From contig CAKTAV010000004.1 in the NCBI GenBank assembly GCA_934532985.1, positions 124,001-188,000 of the forward strand: a DNA stretch of 64,000 bases. Direction: 5' to 3'. Positions 1 through 7,655 of this stretch are shown here, piece by piece; the first letter of the stretch is position 1, and each line of letters begins with the position of its first letter. The stretch is from an uncultured Butyricicoccus sp. (lineage in GTDB: Bacteria > Bacillota > Clostridia > Oscillospirales > Butyricicoccaceae). A program made the position numbers and the translations under genes. The notes below the pieces were generated by a model. It was not told the origin of the DNA. It ran no database searches and was given only the letters and a program-made list of their open reading frames with translations.

Positions 1-323
1 GCAATACTGCGCAGCTGGTAGATAAATCGTCCGACGCCAAAGCCGTTGACCACGCAGGTGCTGATCAACGCCACCAGTGCAAACCCGGCAAACAGCCAGT
101 CCTGCGGAAGCAGGCGAATGCGCAGCCGCCTCTCCGCTAAAAATCCGAAGAACAGTAGCACAATCAGTACGTCCGGCACCGCCTTAATCGCCGATACCGT
201 CAAGTCCGCCAACGGACTGCGTAGCGGTACAAAGACACACAGGAACAGCAACAGTCCAAACGCCGCCTGTCGTGTGCGCGGGCAATCCCGCACCTCTGCC
301 GCACCAGAAAATAAATGTCTCAA
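1..323 (-). CDS. Partial O-antigen ligase/polymerase-like membrane protein (N-terminal 107 residues)
   Basis: Only the start of the gene is in the window; it runs off the left edge. It reads from a TTG codon at 321-323 placed about 7 bases after a GGAGGG ribosome binding site at 331-336. The translation is hydrophobic, with probable membrane segments near residues 20-36, 49-64 and 78-92 separated by short Arg-rich loops. This pattern, with a Leu-rich second helix and a conserved-looking Val-Val-Asn-Gly turn, resembles the O-antigen ligase/polymerase (Wzy/WaaL-like) family. The family call is inference from topology. It follows spoIIR by 14 bases and is probably cotranscribed with it. Confidence 0.5.
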   Translation of the reverse strand, partial: MRHLFSGAAEVRDCPRTRQAAFGLLLFLCVFVPLRSPLADLTVSAIKAVPDVLIVLLFFGFLAERRLRIRLLPQDWLFAGFALVALISTCVVNGFGVGRFIYQLRSI

Positions 324-337
324 TGGTTCCCTCCTTG

Positions 338-937
338 TCACTCGTGCAGCAGCGCCTTTAGCTCCCCCAGCGCTTCTGCCGTGCGGAATCGGATGGCATA
401 CTCCGAATTATTCTGATAAATCAACCCGCGCTCTTCCTCAGTCAGCTGCTCTTCCGCCCCCGACGCGTCCAAACACAGCGATGGATACAGAACACACCAC
501 CAGTTATGCCCTCTGGCGTTCCCTAGGAAAATACGCAGTCCCTGATACTCTCCCGCCGGAAGCGAAAAGGTATCGTACTGTCGAGTTGGATAATAATCTT
601 GATCCAGTCGAATGGTGAATGTTTCAGCACGTCCATTTTGCCGCAGTGTCTGCGACACCGTCCGTGCGATGTCCTTTCGGTGCTGCTCCAGCAGCGCCAG
701 CATGTCGGGCGCACTGTCTGCCGATTCCGCCCACGCCGAAATCTCCCGCAAAACCGCATCCCGCACTTGCAGCTTGATGCGCTGATCCTCCACTGAGTCA
801 GAGTTCGCCACCACCCGCAAGCGGACAATGTCCTCCGCCAACGTGCGCTGGCTGGCCTCACTGATCACCGCATAGCACAGTACAAAAATCAGGGTTAATA
901 CTATGGTACATTCCAGTCGTTTCCGAGACACTGTCAT
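338..937 (-). CDS. spoIIR: Stage II sporulation protein R
   Basis: This 199-residue protein matches SpoIIR, the forespore-made signalling protein that is exported to the intermembrane space and triggers processing of pro-sigma-E by SpoIIGA in the mother cell. One membrane segment or signal anchor lies at residues 10-26, consistent with export. Family hallmarks are visible: Val-Val-Ala-Asn-Ser-Asp-Ser at 42-48 and the stretch Asn-Trp-Trp-Cys-Val-Leu-Tyr-Pro around 145-152. Length is normal for the family. It shows the organism is a spore former. In many Clostridia spoIIR stands alone; here it is followed by a membrane protein gene and preceded by ispE at a 43-base gap. Confidence 0.93.
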   Translation of the reverse strand: MTVSRKRLECTIVLTLIFVLCYAVISEASQRTLAEDIVRLRVVANSDSVEDQRIKLQVRDAVLREISAWAESADSAPDMLALLEQHRKDIARTVSQTLRQNGRAETFTIRLDQDYYPTRQYDTFSLPAGEYQGLRIFLGNARGHNWWCVLYPSLCLDASGAEEQLTEEERGLIYQNNSEYAIRFRTAEALGELKALLHE

Positions 938-979
938 CGTTGTCCCTCCTTTTCCGTTCTGAGAAAAGGATAGACAAAA

Positions 980-1864
980 TTAGTGCGGTTCAGTCAGTCC
1001 CGACACAGAAAAATCCGTCAAAATGGTATCCGGATACGTTTGTTTCAGCGCATGGTATACGGCTTCTGCCGCCTTCTGCTCCGAAAACAGACCAAAGACC
1101 GTCGGGCCGGATCCGCTCATCATCGAGCCCATCGCGCCGCCATCCAGCATGATCTGGCGAATTTTCAAAATCTCCGGTCGGCGCCGCGCCGTAACCGGCT
1201 GCATCACGTTTTCCAGCAGCTGCGCCATGCGCACCGTGTCCCTGTCTGCAATCGCCTGCTGCATCGCCGCGGTGTCCGGATGCTTTGCAATCTCACAGTC
1301 ATCCAAGGCGCGGTAAATCTCCGGCGTGGAAACACCGACCGGCGGCTTGCACAGCAGCACAATCGGGCTGGGTGCATCTGGCAGTCGGGTCAGCATTTCA
1401 CCGATTCCCTCTGCCAGCATCGTGCCTCCGCACAGGCAGAACGGCACATCTGCGCCCAACTTCAAGCCGATATCACACAGCTGCTGCTGGGAAAGTCCGG
1501 TTTCATACAGCCGATTCAACAGAAACAACACCGCGGCCGCATCCGTGCTGCCGCCCGCCATGCCCGCGGCAATCGGGATATTTTTCTGTACCTCCACGCG
1601 AACGCCGTCATTCACAATGCCCGTCTGGGCAAAAAACTGTTCTGCCGCCCGCCAGCACAGGTTGCTTCGGTCATTTGGCAGCGCCGCCTGATCGGTTGTC
1701 ACCACAATGTCGCCGCTTCCCGTGTGCGCCGAAACCGTCACCACGTCGTGCAGTCCGACCGACTGCATCACCATCGAAACAAAGTGATAGCCGTCCTCCC
1801 GCTTTCCGGTGACATCCAGTGTCAGGTTGATTTTCGCATGTGCACAAATTGTCTGTTGTATCAT
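980..1864 (-). CDS. ispE: 4-diphosphocytidyl-2-C-methyl-D-erythritol kinase
   Basis: A 294-residue GHMP kinase that phosphorylates CDP-methylerythritol with ATP in the non-mevalonate isoprenoid pathway. The N-terminal Ala-His-Ala-Lys-Ile-Asn-Leu motif, the Asp-Gly-Tyr-His motif near residue 25 and the glycine-rich ATP loop Gly-Met-Ala-Gly-Gly-Ser-Thr-Asp (about residues 101-108) are all present, as is the late Met-Ser-Gly-Ser-Gly-Pro-Thr loop. The ATG at 1864 is preferred because AAGGAG sits 8 bases before it; a GTG three codons upstream overlaps that site. Twelve bases separate it from the upstream PHP gene, so they are probably one operon. Confidence 0.95.
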   Translation of the reverse strand: MIQQTICAHAKINLTLDVTGKREDGYHFVSMVMQSVGLHDVVTVSAHTGSGDIVVTTDQAALPNDRSNLCWRAAEQFFAQTGIVNDGVRVEVQKNIPIAAGMAGGSTDAAAVLFLLNRLYETGLSQQQLCDIGLKLGADVPFCLCGGTMLAEGIGEMLTRLPDAPSPIVLLCKPPVGVSTPEIYRALDDCEIAKHPDTAAMQQAIADRDTVRMAQLLENVMQPVTARRRPEILKIRQIMLDGGAMGSMMSGSGPTVFGLFSEQKAAEAVYHALKQTYPDTILTDFSVSGLTEPH

Positions 1865-1876
1865 AACCAGCACTCC

Positions 1877-2671
1877 TTACAGCGGCAGTTGATGCGGCTC
1901 GCCCTTTTCAAAATAGGTAACATAGGAAAATCCCAGCGCGCATAGGCGCTCCATTGCCTGCTGCACGCCGCTTCCCATCGTCTTCGGGCTGTGCGAATCC
2001 GATCCAACACTCAGCATGTCTCCCCCCAGCTCCCGATAGCGCTTTAGGACAAAGTCCTCCGGTCCAACCTGCTTCTGCCAGCCGTGCAGGCTCTTCGCGT
2101 TGCTTTCCAGCGCGATGCCCTTGTCGATCACCTTGCGCAAAATCGGCTCCACGCGATCCATGTATCCCGCAAACGTCGGGTGGTTGTCCGGCAGCTTCAT
2201 CACGCGCAGCGGGTAATCAATATGCCCCAGCACCTGAAATCTGCCATAATCCACCATGCGCTCCACTTCATCGAAATATTCGTGTAACAGCTGGTCACAG
2301 TCCAACTCCGCATATTTATGAAAATACAGATCCAAATCATTCGGCATCGCATGAAGCGAACCGATGCGGTAATCAAACATGTGCTCCGACAGGAACTTTT
2401 CTGCCGCCTCCGGATTGCCATGCGGCTGTCCCAGCTCCACGCCGATCAACAGCTTGATTTGGTCGCCGTATTTTTCACGGCACCGCAGAATATCCTCCCG
2501 CTCCTGCGCCACATCCGCAATGATGTGCTCCGCCTTGCGGAAAAAATCAACGTGCTCCGTAAAACCCACAACAGAAATTCCATTTTTGATCGCCGCGCGG
2601 ACGTTGTCCTCCACACTGCCCGGCTCCGCGTCATAGGAATACTGTGTATGTGTGTGTAAATCAACTAACAT
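1877..2671 (-). CDS. PHP-domain phosphatase, histidinol-phosphatase (HisK) type
   Basis: A 264-residue PHP metal-dependent phosphoesterase. The N-terminal Asp-Leu-His-Thr-His-Thr motif, a Thr-Glu-His motif near residue 40, a Gly-His-Ile-Asp-Tyr motif and the terminal Gly-Ser-Asp-Ser-His motif supply the expected trinuclear metal ligands. In Firmicutes this subgroup includes HisK, which dephosphorylates histidinol phosphate, but no other his gene is nearby, so the substrate is uncertain. The ATG at 2671 is chosen because AAAGGGG lies just upstream. It directly precedes ispE. Confidence 0.85.
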   Translation of the reverse strand: MLVDLHTHTQYSYDAEPGSVEDNVRAAIKNGISVVGFTEHVDFFRKAEHIIADVAQEREDILRCREKYGDQIKLLIGVELGQPHGNPEAAEKFLSEHMFDYRIGSLHAMPNDLDLYFHKYAELDCDQLLHEYFDEVERMVDYGRFQVLGHIDYPLRVMKLPDNHPTFAGYMDRVEPILRKVIDKGIALESNAKSLHGWQKQVGPEDFVLKRYRELGGDMLSVGSDSHSPKTMGSGVQQAMERLCALGFSYVTYFEKGEPHQLPL

Positions 2672-2713
2672 AATCAAACCCCTTTGTCCGACAAACGCTC
2701 GCTCTTATGCTAC

Positions 2714-3523
2714 CTATTCAGCAAGAAATCGGGCATAGAAATCTTCTAAATCGTTAAGTTTCTCCTTATACAGAATCTTATAATCAATTGCGAACTCAAG
2801 ACATGTAGCTGCAACAATATAAGAAAAAGAAGCAACTGCAAAACAAAGTGGGAATCCATGACCTTTTTGTTGTGGAGAAGTATCGATACCAGCGAATTCG
2901 TCATGTGTTCCCAACCGGTTCATGTTACCGAAACAATTTGCATGTAGTCCCAAACAAGCACGTTTATAAAAAACATGCAGACGATGCCAAAGTTCTTCGC
3001 TTTCTGAATCCCCTGCGTTTTGTTGTATTTCCTGGAACAAATCATTAAAAGTTGCCTTACCCGCCCACCAATATGTTCCATTTACAGAAGTATGTGCATT
3101 ATCTTTCACTTCTTGTATCTTTTGCTGATACTCATCAGCCTTTTCAGAGCCTTCATATATATATTTTAAATTTTTATAACACTGTAGATCATAATCCAGG
3201 AAATAATTTCTGATCATGTTTGCATAATTTTCATCCTGTTTATGTAGATCAAGAAAAGCAACAGTAATACACTGCTCATACAAATTTCTTGCCAATGAAA
3301 GTGCCCCATCTGCATATCCATTAGCTGACAAGATGATGACTTCCTTCATCGTAACAATAGATTTGCCAACTGTCCTAAGGATAAAATTCTTGTAATCGTT
3401 TGCTACTTTTATGTCACTTTCATTGACAGCACACATCACAGCAGATTCAAACTCACCAACAACTGCGTGCAGTTCTTCTAGTCTCCATGTAATAGCAATC
3501 TCTTTACAATTATTAATCTCCAT
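2714..3523 (-). CDS. DUF5677-like protein of unknown function, AT-rich
   Basis: A 269-residue, mostly helical, probably cytosolic protein. The central stretch Leu-Ser-Leu-Ala-Arg-Asn-Leu-Tyr-Glu-Gln, followed by a hydrophobic helix, resembles the pattern I associate with DUF5677 proteins (a HEPN-like helical family); I cannot confirm this without a profile search. The gene has an AAGGAG site 11 bases before its ATG. Its base composition is visibly AT-richer than both neighbours, with many AAA, GAA, AAT and TTT codons, which suggests recent acquisition. It sits between the PHP gene and a DUF3877-like gene with no obvious functional partner. Confidence 0.6.
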   Translation of the reverse strand: MEINNCKEIAITWRLEELHAVVGEFESAVMCAVNESDIKVANDYKNFILRTVGKSIVTMKEVIILSANGYADGALSLARNLYEQCITVAFLDLHKQDENYANMIRNYFLDYDLQCYKNLKYIYEGSEKADEYQQKIQEVKDNAHTSVNGTYWWAGKATFNDLFQEIQQNAGDSESEELWHRLHVFYKRACLGLHANCFGNMNRLGTHDEFAGIDTSPQQKGHGFPLCFAVASFSYIVAATCLEFAIDYKILYKEKLNDLEDFYARFLAE

Positions 3524-3559
3524 AATCGCTGTGCTCCTTAAACAACTATTGTCTTTTCA

Positions 3560-4099
3560 TTATTGTTTTTTCGCGCGTTCATAATCCGCTCTGGCAAATC
3601 GGTGATAAGTAATGCCCAGAATATCATCATTGATGCAATAAACATACGGCTCCACGTCCTCCGAATCAAAATAAAGCACGGTATCCCCGTCTTCCTCGTC
3701 CACATCTTCTTTGACACTGCCGCCGTGCTTTTTGGCAAACGCCGCAAAATACTCCCGCAGGCTCTGCATGCTATTCTCCTTCAGCGCCTCCAAAAATCCG
3801 GCCGAGAACTCGGACAGCGGGACGTTTTCCTGCACATAGGTGCAGCCCTGTTCCGGAATTTCAATGCAGACGCGTCCGTTGGACTCCGCTATCATCGGCA
3901 TACCCAGATACGGCGCGTTCTCCCGCAGATAATCCTCGGTTTTCACGATCACGTCGTCCATCGTGCTGTCCATCGGCATCGCCAGATAGCCGCACAACGA
4001 ATCCAGAGGGTAATACAGGCGCACATGCGTGTCGCCGCCGCCCAGCTTCATCTGCCATTCCTTCAGCGTGTCCACAATGTGTTGTTCCAACCGCATCAT
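3560..4099 (-). CDS. DUF3877-like conserved Firmicute protein
   Basis: A 179-residue cytosolic protein. The start (Arg-Leu-Glu-Gln-His-Ile-Val-Asp-Thr-Leu-Lys-Glu) followed by a Val-Arg-Leu-Tyr-Tyr-Pro motif near residue 26 is typical of the DUF3877 family found mainly in Clostridia. The last third is acidic (Glu-Asp-Val-Asp-Glu-Glu-Asp-Gly-Asp). No catalytic motif is recognisable and the function is unknown. GAGGTGATGG precedes two adjacent ATG codons, so the start could be either. It lies 36 bases after the fumarase subunit, in the place where a fumarase beta subunit would be expected. Confidence 0.7.
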   Translation of the reverse strand: MMRLEQHIVDTLKEWQMKLGGGDTHVRLYYPLDSLCGYLAMPMDSTMDDVIVKTEDYLRENAPYLGMPMIAESNGRVCIEIPEQGCTYVQENVPLSEFSAGFLEALKENSMQSLREYFAAFAKKHGGSVKEDVDEEDGDTVLYFDSEDVEPYVYCINDDILGITYHRFARADYERAKKQ

Positions 4100-4135
4100 C
4101 CATCACCTCATTGCCTTGTATGCGTGTTTGATTGC

Positions 4136-4978
4136 TTACAGCGTGCCCACTGCATGTCGCGTGACGTGACATCCGATATTGACCACACACGGCAGGCCCG
4201 CAATGTGCGTCGGGAACGGCTCAATCGCCGCCATCAGCGCGGTGACCGTGCCGCCCAGTCCCTGCGGGCCAATGCCCAGCTTGTTCACGCGGTCGATGAT
4301 TTCCTTTTCCATCTCCGCATAAAACGGATTGTCGTTAAATTTGCCCACTTCGCGCAGCAGTCCACGCTTGGCTAGATACGCCGCTTTGTCCGACGTTCCA
4401 CCCAGTCCGACACCAATGATAATCGGCGGACATGGGTTAGAACCGGCCCGATCACATGCATCTACAATAAACTGAATGATGTCCTCGCGCGTCGCCGCCG
4501 GAGTGAACATCTTCATCGCGCTCATATTCTCGCTGCCGAAGCCCTTCGGCGCAACCGTGATGCGAATCTGATCGCCCTCTACCAGACGGGTATACAAAAT
4601 CGGCGGCGTGTTATCGTCCGTGTTCACGCGATCCAGCGGGTCACGAACCACCGACAAACGCAGATAACCCTCGACATAGCCCTGACGCACACCTTCCTCC
4701 ACGGCGTCCTCCAGCAGACCGCCCGTGATATGCACGTCCTGTCCGACCTCGACAAAGACAACCGCCATACCGCAGTCCTGACAGATCGGAACGGAATTTT
4801 TGCGTGCAATATCGCAGTTTTCAATCATCTTTCCGAAAATATCTTTGCCCAGCGGCGACTTCTCCTTGTTCTGTCCATCAACATACGATTGCCGCACATC
4901 GTCCGGCAGAACATAGTTTGCCTGCATACACAGATCGCGAACCAGACGGGTAATCTCCTTTGTCTCAATAGTGCGCAT
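4136..4978 (-). CDS. Class I (iron-sulfur) fumarate hydratase, alpha subunit
   Basis: A 280-residue protein matching the catalytic N-terminal subunit of two-subunit oxygen-sensitive fumarases, which interconvert fumarate and malate (L-tartrate dehydratase alpha is the close alternative). Three candidate cysteine ligands for a [4Fe-4S] cluster are seen in the expected contexts: Ile-Cys-Gln-Asp-Cys near residue 66, Ser-Asn-Pro-Cys-Pro-Pro near 182, and Ile-Gly-Cys-His-Val-Thr-Arg-His near the C terminus. The glycine-rich Gly-Val-Gly-Leu-Gly-Gly-Thr loop is intact. Its start overlaps the end of the upstream amidohydrolase by 14 bases, suggesting translational coupling. No beta subunit is found anywhere in the window. 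Confidence 0.85.
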   Translation of the reverse strand: MRTIETKEITRLVRDLCMQANYVLPDDVRQSYVDGQNKEKSPLGKDIFGKMIENCDIARKNSVPICQDCGMAVVFVEVGQDVHITGGLLEDAVEEGVRQGYVEGYLRLSVVRDPLDRVNTDDNTPPILYTRLVEGDQIRITVAPKGFGSENMSAMKMFTPAATREDIIQFIVDACDRAGSNPCPPIIIGVGLGGTSDKAAYLAKRGLLREVGKFNDNPFYAEMEKEIIDRVNKLGIGPQGLGGTVTALMAAIEPFPTHIAGLPCVVNIGCHVTRHAVGTL

Positions 4979-6143
4979 TTTCTCTTCCTCCTACTATCCA
5001 CTTTCCCCCTGCAACCACTGCTGTGACCGCAGAATGATAATCAAACGGATCACCGCTGAACACGACGAGATCCGCATCCTTTCCTGTCCGAATCGAACCG
5101 ACGCGGTCCGCAATCCCCGTGATCTGCGCCGGGACAATCGTAATCGCCCGCAACGCCTGCATCGGGTCCATTCCTGCGCGAACCGCTGACAGGGCACAGT
5201 TCAAATAATGCTTGAGCGGCGTCTCCGGATGGTCCGTGATAATCGCCGTCGGAATGCCGGCCTCGGTCAGCAGCTTGGGCGCCGCCTCCGTCAGGTGTGC
5301 CAGCTCCGGCTTGGAGCGATCGGTCAAACACGGTCCGGCACAAATCCGGATATCCGGTTCCTCCGCCAGAAGATCCGCCACAAGATGTGCCTCGGTTCCG
5401 TGCACAAGGACAGTATCCAGCTTAAATTCCTTAGTGATGCGCAGCGCCGTAAAAATATCATCCGCTCGATGCGCATGAAAGTGCGCCTGACACTTCCGCT
5501 CCAGCAGCGGGATCAGCGCCTCCATCTTGCTGTCGTAATCCGGCGCATCCGACGGCTCTTCTGCCGCCTTCTTACGCTGAAGATACTCCTTCGCCCGCAT
5601 CAGCGTATCCCGGATGAGTGCCGCCGTCGCCATGCGCGTCACCGGCATATCATCCTTATCGTTATAGCACGACTTCGGGTTTTCACCCAGTGCAAATTTA
5701 ATCGCGCACGGTTCCCGCACAATCATCGAGTCAATACGCCGACCATAGGTCTTTATGGCGGCAACTTGTCCGCCAATCGGATTGCAGCTACCCGGCGACA
5801 CCAGACAGCAGGTCACACCGGCGTGCAGCGCTTCGGAAAAGCTGCGCTCCATTGGATTAATGCCATCAATCACGCGGAGCTGCGGCGTGATCGGGTCCGT
5901 ATCCTCGTTGCCGTCCTCGCCCTCAAATCCCAGCGAATCCTCAAATAAGCCCAGATGGGTATGCGCATCGACAAAGCCCGGCAAAATCCAGCCGCCGTGC
6001 ACATCCAGCGTTTCCTCCTCCGGCACCTCTGGAAGCTCACTCATGCTGCCGACTCGTCCAATTTTTTCACCGGAAAATTCGACAAATCCATGTTCTATTA
6101 TATCGGATTCCATCGAAAGAACTCGACCATTGCAGAGAAACAT
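4965..6143 (-). CDS. Amidohydrolase family protein (imidazolonepropionase-like)
   Basis: A 392-residue metal-dependent amidohydrolase. The family signature Gly-Phe-Val-Asp-Ala-His-Thr-His-Leu-Gly near residues 56-65 gives the first metal-binding His-x-His; later conserved His residues (in His-Phe-His-Ala-His-Arg and Val-His-Gly-Thr-Glu-Ala-His) and the Ile-Thr-Asp-His motif complete the site. The C-terminal Gly-Lys-Asp-Ala-Asp-Leu-Val-Val-Phe motif is typical. The substrate cannot be read from sequence; the set includes imidazolonepropionase-like and cyclic-amide hydrolases. The ATG follows CGAGG by 7 bases. It is the first gene of a pair with the fumarase subunit. Confidence 0.85.
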   Translation of the reverse strand: MFLCNGRVLSMESDIIEHGFVEFSGEKIGRVGSMSELPEVPEEETLDVHGGWILPGFVDAHTHLGLFEDSLGFEGEDGNEDTDPITPQLRVIDGINPMERSFSEALHAGVTCCLVSPGSCNPIGGQVAAIKTYGRRIDSMIVREPCAIKFALGENPKSCYNDKDDMPVTRMATAALIRDTLMRAKEYLQRKKAAEEPSDAPDYDSKMEALIPLLERKCQAHFHAHRADDIFTALRITKEFKLDTVLVHGTEAHLVADLLAEEPDIRICAGPCLTDRSKPELAHLTEAAPKLLTEAGIPTAIITDHPETPLKHYLNCALSAVRAGMDPMQALRAITIVPAQITGIADRVGSIRTGKDADLVVFSGDPFDYHSAVTAVVAGGKWIVGGRENAHY

Positions 6144-6166
6144 AAAAAAACCTCGTTTGATTTCAT

Positions 6167-6195
6167 TTGACAGATACTGGTGTGCGTGATACGAT
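6167..6195 (+). promoter_or_regulatory. Plus-strand promoter (TTGACA-17-TACGAT, extended -10)
   Basis: TTGACA at 6167-6172 and TACGAT at 6190-6195 are separated by 17 bases, with a TGA triplet directly before the -10 box forming an extended -10. It faces away from the amidohydrolase gene into a gap with no plus-strand gene. A terminator follows about 65 bases after the predicted start site, so it most likely drives a short RNA. Confidence 0.55.
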
Positions 6196-6201
6196 AAACA
6201 C

Positions 6202-6291
6202 GGTGGTAGAACCTATCATCTATGCACCGTTCATATCTTTATCCCCACAATCCATTTCTGCTCTCCAGAGTTACTCTGGAGAGTACTTTTT
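6202..6291 (+). ncRNA. Candidate small RNA of about 90 nt
   Basis: Between the plus-strand promoter and an intrinsic terminator lies a stretch with no open reading frame. The predicted RNA starts near 6202. ACGGTG (6200-6205) can pair with CACCGT (6225-6230) to make a stem at the 5' end. The 3' end is a 10-bp stem (6261-6270 with 6274-6283, loop TTA) followed by a run of seven T after TAC. I do not recognise the family. Both flanking genes are on the minus strand, so the terminator is not explained by either of them. Confidence 0.4.
6261..6291 (+). terminator. Plus-facing intrinsic terminator
   Basis: Perfect 10-bp stem CTCTCCAGAG / CTCTGGAGAG with a 3-base loop, followed on the plus strand by TAC and seven T. 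It ends the candidate small RNA. Confidence 0.65.
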
Positions 6292-6297
6292 TTCTCG

Positions 6298-6325
6298 AAA
6301 AATGCCGCCACTGGGCGGCATTTTT
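6298..6325 (-). terminator. Terminator after the yab/divIC operon
   Basis: Stem AAAAATGCCGCC / GGCGGCATTTTT with loop ACTG, lying 43 bases past the stop of yabR. It has T runs on both strands, so it can act in both directions. Confidence 0.8.
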
Positions 6326-6367
6326 CTTTGCATCACAGGCGGAGCATCCATGCTCTTTCTCCCGTGT

Positions 6368-6832
6368 TTATCTCCGGCGACGCGAACCGCTCTTGCGGTC
6401 CATATTGTGCCGAATATCCGACATACGGCTTTCGCTGTCCTGCATAAAGTGCTTCAGCTTATCCTCAAAGGAAAGCGGCAGATCAGCCTCCTGCTGCTTT
6501 CTGCCTGCTACATGCATATTATTTCCTCGCCGCGGCGCGCCGGAATGATAGTTCCTGCGAGGCTGCGGACGTTCCGTCGTCCGTTCCTCGGTTTCCTTCG
6601 GCTGCGCCTTCTTGATGGACAGGTTGATTCGTCCACTGTCGTCAATGGCAATAATCTTTACCTTGACATCCTGTCCTTCCGACAGATAATCATGCACGTC
6701 ATTGACATAGGACTGAGATACTTCTGAAATATGTACCAATCCCGACTTTCCCTGATCCAAAGCAACGAATGCGCCAAACTTAGTGATGCCGGTTACCTTT
6801 CCGGCAACAATTTCTCCTACCGCTAAAGCCAT
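6368..6832 (-). CDS. yabR: S1-domain RNA-binding protein, YabR type
   Basis: A 154-residue protein with a single S1 domain at about residues 1-74 (Gly-Lys-Val-Thr-Gly-Ile-Thr-Lys-Phe-Gly-Ala-Phe-Val and Gly-Leu-Val-His-Ile-Ser), followed by a basic, Arg/Glu/Pro-rich low-complexity tail ending in Arg-Arg-Arg-Arg. It is homologous to Bacillus YabR and the general stress protein 13 group, which bind RNA or ribosomes. The position after divIC and the yabPQ sporulation genes is the same as in Bacillus subtilis, which supports the YabR name. It is last in the operon. Confidence 0.82.
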   Translation of the reverse strand: MALAVGEIVAGKVTGITKFGAFVALDQGKSGLVHISEVSQSYVNDVHDYLSEGQDVKVKIIAIDDSGRINLSIKKAQPKETEERTTERPQPRRNYHSGAPRRGNNMHVAGRKQQEADLPLSFEDKLKHFMQDSESRMSDIRHNMDRKSGSRRRR

Positions 6833-6874
6833 ATCCCCTGTTATTATCCTCCGTAAAACAATAAGAAAATCACA

Positions 6875-7165
6875 TCACTGCTCGGAACTGTCCACATACA
6901 CTCTCTCACCCGGCGAGGCATATCCCAGAACATCTCTTGCGATCTTCGCAATGGATTCATCGGTATTGCCCTCTTTCATAGAGTCCTTAAATTCTTTATT
7001 TTGCTGTTCCTTGCGCTCGATTTCATCCTGTAAGGAGCTTTGCTGCGCACGCAGATCTGTGATTTGTAATTGGAGAGAAATAACTCTGCCGACAAGCACT
7101 AAGGCCAGCACAAGAAAAACTGCTTTCACTGCCGGGTGAATCATCGCTTTCTTTCTTTTTTTCAA
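6875..7165 (-). CDS. divIC: Septum formation initiator, DivIC/FtsB family
   Basis: A 96-residue bitopic membrane protein: basic N terminus (Lys-Lys-Arg-Lys-Lys), one membrane helix at about residues 11-30, then a coiled-coil heptad region (about 30-65) and a short C-terminal domain with Ala-Arg-Asp-Val-Leu-Gly-Tyr. This is the layout of DivIC/FtsB, which joins FtsL and FtsQ/DivIB in the divisome. The order yabO-yabP-yabQ-divIC-yabR is conserved with Bacillus and supports the assignment. Confidence 0.88.
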   Translation of the reverse strand: MKKRKKAMIHPAVKAVFLVLALVLVGRVISLQLQITDLRAQQSSLQDEIERKEQQNKEFKDSMKEGNTDESIAKIARDVLGYASPGERVYVDSSEQ

Positions 7166-7199
7166 GAGAATCTCCCCTCCATCCTAATACTATATAGTT

Positions 7200-7655
7200 T
7201 TATTTTACCCTATTCTTTGGAAAAAGAAAAGGTCTTTTTGCTCTCGATTTCGATTTTTTATTTATTTTACCAAGCAGCTTGCCACAGATCGCACTGCATC
7301 CCCGCTCCAGCCCTTTCCTCAACCGCCGCAGGCGCGCAATGAGACCCCGTAGCACCCAATGCACCAGTGTTTTTATGGCGCAAATCAGCTTCCGCAGCAG
7401 GCGTCCGGCAGTTTTTTCCCAGAGAAGCGCCGCGCCAATCCACGCGAGCAGCAAATATCCGCGCAGATTATCCTGCATTACGCCGACTGTCACACAAAAC
7501 AGCACGGCGCAGCATGTCAGACCAAACAGCAAATCCAGCAAAAAGCACAATCCTCGGCGCTTCGGGCACAGCAGACCATAGCACAAATCCGCCAGAAGCG
7601 CACAGGCAGCTCCCGCCATCGCGTACAGCAAGAGATCCCAAGCTCGGATACTCAT
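7200..7655 (-). CDS. yabQ: Spore cortex biosynthesis protein YabQ
   Basis: A 151-residue membrane protein with three to four hydrophobic segments in the first 85 residues (near 5-25, 36-60 and 66-82) and a very basic cytosolic tail rich in Arg and Lys. YabQ acts in spore cortex formation in Bacillus. The Cys-Tyr-Gly motif after the first helix and the operon position between yabP and divIC support the call. Its start overlaps the end of yabP by 4 bases, so translation is likely coupled. The C-terminal basic tail is longer and less conserved than the membrane part. Confidence 0.85.
   Translation of the reverse strand: MSIRAWDLLLYAMAGAACALLADLCYGLLCPKRRGLCFLLDLLFGLTCCAVLFCVTVGVMQDNLRGYLLLAWIGAALLWEKTAGRLLRKLICAIKTLVHWVLRGLIARLRRLRKGLERGCSAICGKLLGKINKKSKSRAKRPFLFPKNRVK

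Noticed and set aside
338..937. Plus-strand frames covering spoIIR and most other genes.
   Set aside because: They are shadows of real genes: high Arg/Pro/Ala content, no ribosome sites, no family motifs.
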